A stretch of DNA of 6,602 bases, taken from an uncultured Acidobacteriota bacterium (GTDB lineage Bacteria; Acidobacteriota; Thermoanaerobaculia; Gp7-AA8). This document shows positions 1 to 4,721 of the stretch, one piece after another (position 1 is the first letter of the stretch; every line of letters starts with the position of its first letter). The notes beneath the pieces are model-generated. The model searched no databases. It was not told the DNA's origin and saw only the letters and a program-made list of their open reading frames with translations. The stretch spans positions 1-6,602 of the forward strand of contig CAMPKJ010000271.1 of NCBI GenBank assembly GCA_946887105.1. Direction: 5' to 3'. The position numbers were made by a program, and so were the translations under genes.

Positions 1-504
1 GGCGATCAGCGACGCCGCGAGCACGACCAGGAAGCTGTAGAAGCCCCCGGCCGGGATGACCTTGAGCGGGAACGAGATCACGTCGGTCGGAAAGGCGAAC
101 TGGTCGTCGACGCCGACGCTGAGGCGGGTCTTGCGAATGAAGCCGTTCGGACTGCCGAGGAGACGGTGCCATTCGTGGTCGTTGGCGTCGGGGATGCGAT
201 CGAGTGTGTAACGCACCGTGCCGTCGTACTGGCTGCACGACTCCGGCGGCATCTGGCGCAGCGGCAGTCCGTCGAGGAAGAGCACGATCGCGCCGCAGTT
301 GCCGTTCACTTTCGCGAGCAGCGCGGGGAAGTTGCGCACCGTGACGGTGACGCGGTCGCCGAGACCGGCGGCGCCGTTGTGCCAGCTCCCTTTCGCCTGC
401 GTGACGCGCGGCTCGGTGGCGGGATCGTATGCGGTCTGTGCGATAGCGGAAACGGCGCAACACAACACGAGCAGCGAGGCAATCACGGAGCGACGGACGG
501 ACAT
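1..504 (-). CDS. Unrecognised exported protein, N-terminal part (runs off left edge)
   Basis: An open frame of 168 codons starts at ATG 504-502 and is still open at base 1, so the C-terminus is outside the window. The start is supported by a strong Shine-Dalgarno sequence at 508-515. The N-terminus is a standard Sec signal peptide: MSVRRS, then a hydrophobic stretch (residues 7-19), then A20-I21-A22 as probable cleavage site before Q23. C15 and C16 do not sit in a lipobox. Residues 24-150 look like a beta-rich extracytoplasmic domain (alternating stretches such as DRVTVTV and GAIVLFLDG), with C70 and C90 as a possible disulfide. From about residue 153 a hydrophobic run (FYSFLVVLAASLIA) begins, probably a transmembrane helix that continues outside the window. 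I do not recognise the family. The gene lies 55 nt behind the c-di-GMP gene on the same strand, so co-transcription is likely. Confidence 0.82.
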   Translation of the reverse strand, partial: MSVRRSVIASLLVLCCAVSAIAQTAYDPATEPRVTQAKGSWHNGAAGLGDRVTVTVRNFPALLAKVNGNCGAIVLFLDGLPLRQMPPESCSQYDGTVRYTLDRIPDANDHEWHRLLGSPNGFIRKTRLSVGVDDQFAFPTDVISFPLKVIPAGGFYSFLVVLAASLIA

Positions 505-507
505 CGG

Positions 508-515
508 CTCACCTC
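508..515 (-). promoter_or_regulatory. Ribosome binding site of the exported protein gene
   Basis: On the minus strand this reads GAGGTGAG, a long match to the anti-Shine-Dalgarno sequence, 3 nt before ATG 504-502. It fixes the start of a gene whose 3' part is missing from the window. Confidence 0.75.
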
Positions 516-559
516 TTCTCTGGCGATTTCGGACGCCTGATTGTAACGGGTGAGCCCGC

Positions 560-3253
560 CTACATTTCCGGCCGCTGGATTTCGATCGTGTGCGGCCGCG
601 GCGGCATCCGGCGCAGGTAGGGGAGGATCTCCGATGCCGGCAGCGGTTGGCTGAACAGATATCCCTGCATCTGATCGCATCCGTAGTGCCGCAGAAACGT
701 GTACTGCTCCTCGGTCTCCACGCCTTCCGCGACGACGTTGAGCTGCAGCGTGTGCGCGAGATTGATGACGTACGACACGATCGCGGCCGCGGTCTCGTCG
801 GCGGTCACATCGCGCAGGAACTCCTTGTCGATCTTCACCGTGTCGATCGGGAAGTGCTTCAGGTAGGTCAGCGAGGATTGACCGGTGCCGAAGTCGTCGA
901 CGGCCACGCCGACGCCGAGGGCGCGCAGCTCGCGCAAGACCTTCATGGTCAGCTCGAAGTTCAGCATGGCCGCGCTTTCGGTGATCTCCAGTTCGAGACG
1001 ATGCGGCGCGATCTGATTCTCCGCGAGCGCCGAGCGGACCACGTCCACCATGTCGCGCTGCTGGAGCTGCACCGCCGAGATGTTCACCGCCATGCGCAGC
1101 GTCTCCAGTCCCTGCGCGTGCCATTCGCGCAGCTGGCGGCAGGCGGTGCGCATCGCCCACTCGCCGATGGGGATGATCATCCCGGTCTCTTCCGCGAGGC
1201 TGATGAACTCGGTCGGCTGGATGAGGCCGCGGTTCGGATCGCGCCAGCGCAGCAGCGCTTCGACGGAGACGATGCGGCGGCGCGCGCGATCGTAAACAGG
1301 TTGGTACCAGAGCTCGAGCTGTTCGCGCTCGATGGCGTGATGCAGGTGTTGCTCGAGCGCGAGCCGGCGCACGTAGCGCTCGTTCATGCTGGCCGTGAAG
1401 AGCTGGGCCTGATTGCGGCCCAGCTCCTTGGCGCGGTACATGGCGGCGTCGGCGCATTTCAGCAGCGTCTCCGCGTCTTCGCCATCGCCCGGATAGCAGC
1501 TGATGCCGATGCTGGCGGTGGCGAAGATCTCGTGACCGTCGATGTGGAACGGCCGGGTCAGCGACTCCAGGACTTTGCGCGCCACGCCCGCGACTGCCTC
1601 GGTGCTCGTGACTTCGGGCAGCAGCACGCTGAACTCGTCGCCGCCGATGCGCGAGATGGTGTCCGACGCGCGCAATGCGCCGTGCAGCCGCCGCGCGATG
1701 TCGGCCAGCAGGCGATCGCCGAACGAGTGCCCGAGTCCGTCGTTCACGAGCTTGAAGTGATCGACGTCGAGGTACATCACCGCCACGCCGACGCGATTGC
1801 GCGCCGCGCTGGCCAGGCTGTTCACGAGGCGATCGCGGAACAGCAGCCGGTTGGGAAGGCCGGTCAGCGAGTCGTAGTAGGCGCGATACTCGAGCTGCTT
1901 TTCGGTCTGCTTGCGCTGCGAGACGTCGCGGTAGTTGAGCACGATCGCGGCGACGCTCGGCTCGTGGAGCATGTTCTGGCTGAAGCCTTCCAGCCAGACC
2001 CAGTGACTGTGCTTGTGCATGAAGCGCAGCTCGCCGTGCGCCTCGTGGTTGGGCGAGCTGAGGACGTCGGACAGCACCGCCTTCGCTTTGTCGATGTCGT
2101 GCGGATGGATGAAGTCGAAGAGCGAGCGGCCGAGAAGCTCGCGCTCTTCGTAGCCGATCAGGTGTTGCGTCGACGAGCCTGCGAAGGAGAAGCGGAGATC
2201 GCCGTCGAGCAGCACCACGCCGCTCCAGCTCTTCTCGACGATGGTGCGGAAGCGCTTTTCGCTCGACGCGAGTTCGCGCTCGGCGCGCTTGCGCTCGGAG
2301 ATGTCGCGCAGGAAGGCGGTGAACGTGACGTCGGTGCCGCTGCCCGCGGGCGCGAGCGTGATCTCGATCGGGAACTCTTCGCCGTTCGCGCGCCTGGCCA
2401 TCGTCTCCAGGCGGCGCCGCAGCAATCGCATCGGCCGGCCGCTGCGATAGCGCTTCAGCAGCGCGCGCAGGATGCGCATCTCGGCGTGGCCGACGAAGTT
2501 CGGACGCAGCGGCAATCCGAGAATCGTGCGCGCCGGGATGCCGAAGATCGCCTCCGCCTGGCGGTTCCATTCGATGACCATGAGCGAGCGATCGACCGTG
2601 ACCACGGCGTCGAGCGTCGACGCGATGAGCTGCCGCAGGCGCGCCTCGGACTTGCGCAGCGCCTGTTCGGTCCTCGCGCGCGCGATCGCTTCGCCGGCGA
2701 TGTTGGCGGTCGCGCGCAGGAAGGCCAGTTCGTAGTCGGTGAAGGTGCGCTCTTCGTTCGCATAGGCGAGGATGACGCCGAATGCGCCGTACTGCGTGCG
2801 GATGACCACGCCGGCGCCGCTGCGGATGCCGTGCTCGGCATGGAGATGCGTGGCCTTGAACCGCGTCTCCTCGGCGAGGTTCCCGAACGTGAACGGCGCA
2901 TCGGCGAGCAGCGTGACCATGCCGATCGAATCGTCTTCATCGGAATCGCGCGTGCAGCGCAGGAACGTGTCGTTCGCGCCGAGCGCGGCGCGAACGATCA
3001 TGCGTCCGCCGGGCGTGACCTCGAGCGCGCGGCAATGCGAAACGCGCAGCGTGAGCTCGACCAGCGCACACGCCTGCCCGAGGAGGATCAACGGATCGAC
3101 GCCGGTCAGCGCGGCCTGTCCGAGCTCCGCGATGGCGATCTCCTGACGATTGCGCGCCTCCAGCTCCGCGCGCAGCCGCGAGACCTCATCCGCACGCGCG
3201 TCGGTACCTCCGTCGCCGTCCTGCACGAGGTGAAAGTGCGGATGCTCAGCCAT
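560..3253 (-). CDS. GAF-PAS-PAS-GGDEF-EAL cyclic-di-GMP synthase/phosphodiesterase
   Basis: 897 residues, probably cytoplasmic: no signal peptide or membrane segment is visible. Domains in order: a helical lead-in (about 20-40); a GAF-like sensor (about 40-195); a PAS domain (about 203-325, ending in the typical DISERKRAE); a second PAS_3-type domain (about 333-450, DVSQRKQTE); GGDEF (about 455-620); EAL (about 630-885). The cyclase site is intact: R536-I-GGDEF (537-541), metal ligand D496 and N504-D505. The allosteric I-site RxxD (R528, D531) lies five residues upstream. The EAL domain keeps E665-A-L, N724, E756/E759 in EITE, D786-D787-FGTG, K807, E843 in AEGVET, and Q863-GY. By family knowledge it could therefore both make c-di-GMP from GTP and linearise it to pGpG, with GAF/PAS input setting the balance. 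That ligand is unknown. The ATG at 3253 is the only plausible start: an in-frame TAA lies seven codons upstream (3274-3272) and no good Shine-Dalgarno sequence precedes it. It ends in TAG at 562-560. Confidence 0.97.
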   Translation of the reverse strand: MAEHPHFHLVQDGDGGTDARADEVSRLRAELEARNRQEIAIAELGQAALTGVDPLILLGQACALVELTLRVSHCRALEVTPGGRMIVRAALGANDTFLRCTRDSDEDDSIGMVTLLADAPFTFGNLAEETRFKATHLHAEHGIRSGAGVVIRTQYGAFGVILAYANEERTFTDYELAFLRATANIAGEAIARARTEQALRKSEARLRQLIASTLDAVVTVDRSLMVIEWNRQAEAIFGIPARTILGLPLRPNFVGHAEMRILRALLKRYRSGRPMRLLRRRLETMARRANGEEFPIEITLAPAGSGTDVTFTAFLRDISERKRAERELASSEKRFRTIVEKSWSGVVLLDGDLRFSFAGSSTQHLIGYEERELLGRSLFDFIHPHDIDKAKAVLSDVLSSPNHEAHGELRFMHKHSHWVWLEGFSQNMLHEPSVAAIVLNYRDVSQRKQTEKQLEYRAYYDSLTGLPNRLLFRDRLVNSLASAARNRVGVAVMYLDVDHFKLVNDGLGHSFGDRLLADIARRLHGALRASDTISRIGGDEFSVLLPEVTSTEAVAGVARKVLESLTRPFHIDGHEIFATASIGISCYPGDGEDAETLLKCADAAMYRAKELGRNQAQLFTASMNERYVRRLALEQHLHHAIEREQLELWYQPVYDRARRRIVSVEALLRWRDPNRGLIQPTEFISLAEETGMIIPIGEWAMRTACRQLREWHAQGLETLRMAVNISAVQLQQRDMVDVVRSALAENQIAPHRLELEITESAAMLNFELTMKVLRELRALGVGVAVDDFGTGQSSLTYLKHFPIDTVKIDKEFLRDVTADETAAAIVSYVINLAHTLQLNVVAEGVETEEQYTFLRHYGCDQMQGYLFSQPLPASEILPYLRRMPPRPHTIEIQRPEM

Positions 3254-3392
3254 GAAACCGGTTGCGCAAGTTTACGGGGGATGAAAAAGGAAAACGAGCC
3301 GAAATCCGACGCGAGCAGGAGATGTGCCAGTCGCCGTCATCCTGAAGCGCTCGCTCCGTGATCCAGCTCACATTCGCATCCGCGGGCTCGTG

Positions 3393-3398
3393 TACACT
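3393..3398 (+). promoter_or_regulatory. Possible -10 element upstream of the leader terminator
   Basis: TACACT matches the sigma-70 -10 consensus TATAAT at four of six bases, including the first two and the last. No recognisable TTGACA-like box lies 16-18 nt upstream. If used, transcription would start near 3405 and meet the terminator at 3432-3459 after roughly 30 nt. This is a weak candidate. Confidence 0.22.
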
Positions 3399-3431
3399 CC
3401 GGGCCGCATAGCACACACGAAGTGGGCACCA

Positions 3432-3459
3432 GGGGGGCGTACCAACGCCCCCCTTTTTT
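3432..3459 (+). terminator. Intrinsic terminator in the leader of the lipoprotein gene
   Basis: A perfect 9-bp stem, GGGGGGCGT (3432-3440) with ACGCCCCCC (3445-3453), closes the 4-nt loop ACCA. It is followed at once by six T (3454-3459), then A and four more T. Only the plus-strand reading has a U-tract, so it works rightward. It ends 7 nt before the GGAGG ribosome binding site of the lipoprotein gene and has no gene of its own visible upstream on the same strand. It may be an attenuator, the end of a short leader RNA, or an insulator against incoming transcription. Confidence 0.85.
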
Positions 3460-3466
3460 ATTTTCC

Positions 3467-3471
3467 GGAGG
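3467..3471 (+). promoter_or_regulatory. Ribosome binding site deciding the GTG start of the lipoprotein
   Basis: GGAGG sits 4 nt before GTG 3476-3478. It favours this start over the in-frame GTG at 3422, which would put 18 extra codons across the terminator hairpin and bury the signal peptide. Confidence 0.8.
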
Positions 3472-3475
3472 TCTC

Positions 3476-4624
3476 GTGACGAAGCGGATTGTGATTGCGG
3501 TGGTGGCGATGCTCATCCTCGGCGCATGCCATTCGAGGGAGCAGGCGGTGACGGGCGCGTATGGCTCGGGTGTGCTGACCGGACAGGTGGTGATGACGGA
3601 GGGCGGCAGCCCCGCCGGCGTGAACGTTTCCGTGAGCGGGACCGGCATGACCAGGACCCTCGGCGCGGACGGAGCGTTCGCATTCGGCGGCGTTCCGGAC
3701 GGCGCGGAGCTGCTCTTCGATCGTCCATCGGATGGCATCGCGGCGACGTTGAAGCTCGTCAACGCGTCCGGTCACGTGGTGGTCGATCTCGCCAGGAGCG
3801 AAGCGAAGAAGTCGGGACGCAGGCGCGCCGCCGGACCGTCCAAGACGTTCCAGTTCGAAGGACTGCTGACCACGGTCAGCGCGACGGAGATCGTGATGGA
3901 CTCCTCGCGGGAGCCGGGCGTGACCATCGCGTTGACCGATCAGACGGTGATCCGCAAGGGCGGTACTGCGCTGACGGCGGCCGATCTCCTGGCCGGCATG
4001 CGCGTGCACGTGAAGGCGCTGCAGAGCGCCGGCGGCGGCTTCACCGCGGTCTCGATCGTCGTGCAGGAAGGGGATGACGACGGCGGCGATGACGACCAGC
4101 CGGCCGTCCGCGAGTACGAAGGCACGGTTCTGAGCGCGAGCGCGACCGAGCTCGTGATTTACAGTTCTCACAAATCCGAGGTGACCTTCGCTCTCGATGC
4201 CGCCACGGTGATCCGCAAAGGCAATACGCCGGTGCTGGCCGCCGACATTCAACCGGGCTGGCGCGTGCACGTGAAGGCCACGACGTCAGGCGACGGCGCG
4301 ACGAAGACCGCGAATCTGGTGATCGTGCAGCGCACGAACGGCGGCGATGACGATGACGATGACGATGATGACGGTGACGACGAACCGGCGCCGCCGAAGG
4401 CGAAGTTGTCGGGCGACGTCACCGCAGTCGGCGCGACCGAGCTCACCGTGCAGACCGGCGTCGGCAGCATCACGGTGAAGACCGACGCGTCGACGCGCAT
4501 CAAGAAGCGCGGGCAGACGATCGCGCTGGCGCAGATCGTGGCCGGCGACAAGGTGAAAGTGGACGGAACGCGCAACGCGGACGGCAGCGTGCTCGCGAAG
4601 TCGATCGACGAGAAATCAAAGTAA
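3476..4624 (+). CDS. Secreted lipoprotein with three DUF5666-type repeats and Asp-rich linkers
   Basis: 382 residues from GTG 3476, preceded by GGAGG. The N-terminus is a lipoprotein signal peptide: MTKR, a hydrophobic core, then lipobox L15-G-A-C18. The +2 residue is His, not Asp, so outer-membrane sorting is expected if the cell is diderm. Residues about 33-105 resemble a carboxypeptidase-regulatory-like beta-sandwich (GQVV, then DGAFAFGGVPDG). Three repeats of a small beta domain follow at about 127-197, 214-284 and 311-378. They share the pattern G-x-V, S/GATEL/I, TxI-x-K, G-x-x-V-x-V and match what I know of DUF5666, a domain of unknown function. Repeats 1 and 2 are the most alike, at an exact 87-residue period. 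Linkers GDDDGGDDD (199-207) and GGDDDDDDDDDGDDE (289-303) separate the repeats and might bind divalent cations. No catalytic motif is seen; a structural or binding role at the cell surface is inference. A terminator follows at 4685-4721. Confidence 0.9.
   Translation: MTKRIVIAVVAMLILGACHSREQAVTGAYGSGVLTGQVVMTEGGSPAGVNVSVSGTGMTRTLGADGAFAFGGVPDGAELLFDRPSDGIAATLKLVNASGHVVVDLARSEAKKSGRRRAAGPSKTFQFEGLLTTVSATEIVMDSSREPGVTIALTDQTVIRKGGTALTAADLLAGMRVHVKALQSAGGGFTAVSIVVQEGDDDGGDDDQPAVREYEGTVLSASATELVIYSSHKSEVTFALDAATVIRKGNTPVLAADIQPGWRVHVKATTSGDGATKTANLVIVQRTNGGDDDDDDDDDGDDEPAPPKAKLSGDVTAVGATELTVQTGVGSITVKTDASTRIKKRGQTIALAQIVAGDKVKVDGTRNADGSVLAKSIDEKSK
3854..4327 (+). repeat. Tandem in-gene duplication of a DUF5666-type unit (261-nt period)
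   Basis: Units 3854-4066 and 4115-4327 encode repeats 1 and 2 of the lipoprotein. By hand alignment 30 of the first 55 residues are identical. At DNA level a perfect 18-base match lies at 4000-4017 and 4261-4278, and a 14-base match at 3944-3957 and 4205-4218. Both pairs are offset by exactly 261 nt. The third unit (4406-4609) shares the fold pattern but not the close DNA match, so it is older. Confidence 0.8.
4346..4372 (+). repeat. GATGAC microsatellite encoding the poly-Asp linker
   Basis: Three copies of GATGAC are followed by GATGATGAC, giving nine consecutive Asp codons in the lipoprotein. Units are multiples of three, so slippage would change linker length without shifting the frame. 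Confidence 0.85.
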
Positions 4625-4684
4625 CGGGCATACGCAGGCCCGTGGACGTGGCACGCATTCCCCCGGATGCGGGCAGGGTGGGGC

Positions 4685-4721
4685 GAGACCGGCGAAACGA
4701 TGTTTCGCCGGTCTCTTTTTT
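4685..4721 (+). terminator. Intrinsic terminator of the lipoprotein gene
   Basis: A perfect 13-bp stem (4685-4697 with 4703-4715) closes a 5-nt loop CGATG and is followed by six T (4716-4721). It reads rightward, 60 nt after the lipoprotein stop. The last T is also the last base of the TGA stop codon of the convergent pbpC gene (4723-4721). Read leftward, the stem has no U-tract behind it, so it is not a good terminator for pbpC, although it may still protect that mRNA's 3' end. Confidence 0.92.

Larger units (their letters stand above)
3254..3475. other. Divergent intergenic region between c-di-GMP gene and lipoprotein gene
   Basis: This 222-nt stretch separates two divergent starts and must hold both promoters unless transcripts begin elsewhere. 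It is less GC-rich than the flanking genes, with a purine-rich, A-rich patch on the plus strand at 3281-3305. I see no convincing pair of -35 and -10 boxes on either strand. On the plus strand TACACT (3393-3398) is the best -10-like hexamer. On the minus strand TAAACT (3274-3269) is similar but would leave a very short leader. The right end holds a strong rightward intrinsic terminator at 3432-3459. Confidence 0.6.

Noticed and set aside
540..545. TACAAT on the minus strand as a -10 box for the exported protein gene
   Set aside because: A good -10 match, but no -35-like sequence lies 16-18 nt upstream and the 55-nt gap fits co-transcription equally well.
547..558. Small hairpin (CGGG, loop TGAG, CCCG) after the c-di-GMP stop codon
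   Set aside because: The stem is only 4 bp and no T-tract follows on the minus strand, so it is not a credible terminator.
483..2570. A 695-codon minus-strand frame overlapping the c-di-GMP gene in another phase
   Set aside because: Arg/Ala-rich low-complexity translation without motifs, overlapping a well-supported gene; it also runs into the start of the exported protein gene.
590..3361. A 923-codon open frame on the plus strand, fully antisense to the c-di-GMP gene
   Set aside because: Its translation is Arg/Ala/Glu-rich with no recognisable domain and mirrors the codon bias of the minus-strand gene, which carries clear GAF, PAS, GGDEF and EAL motifs. Such shadow frames are expected in GC-rich DNA.
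3336..3363. Segment beginning GTCATCCTGAAGCGC, reminiscent of dispersed intergenic palindromes in some GC-rich phyla
   Set aside because: There is only one copy in the window and no clear inverted repeat, so a repeat family cannot be supported.
3422..3475. Longer start (GTG 3422) for the lipoprotein
   Set aside because: It would translate through the terminator hairpin, lacks a ribosome binding site and would displace the lipoprotein signal peptide from the N-terminus.
3458..4270. Minus-strand frame antisense to the lipoprotein gene
   Set aside because: No start signal or domain, and the plus strand here has a signal peptide, lipobox, repeats and flanking terminators.
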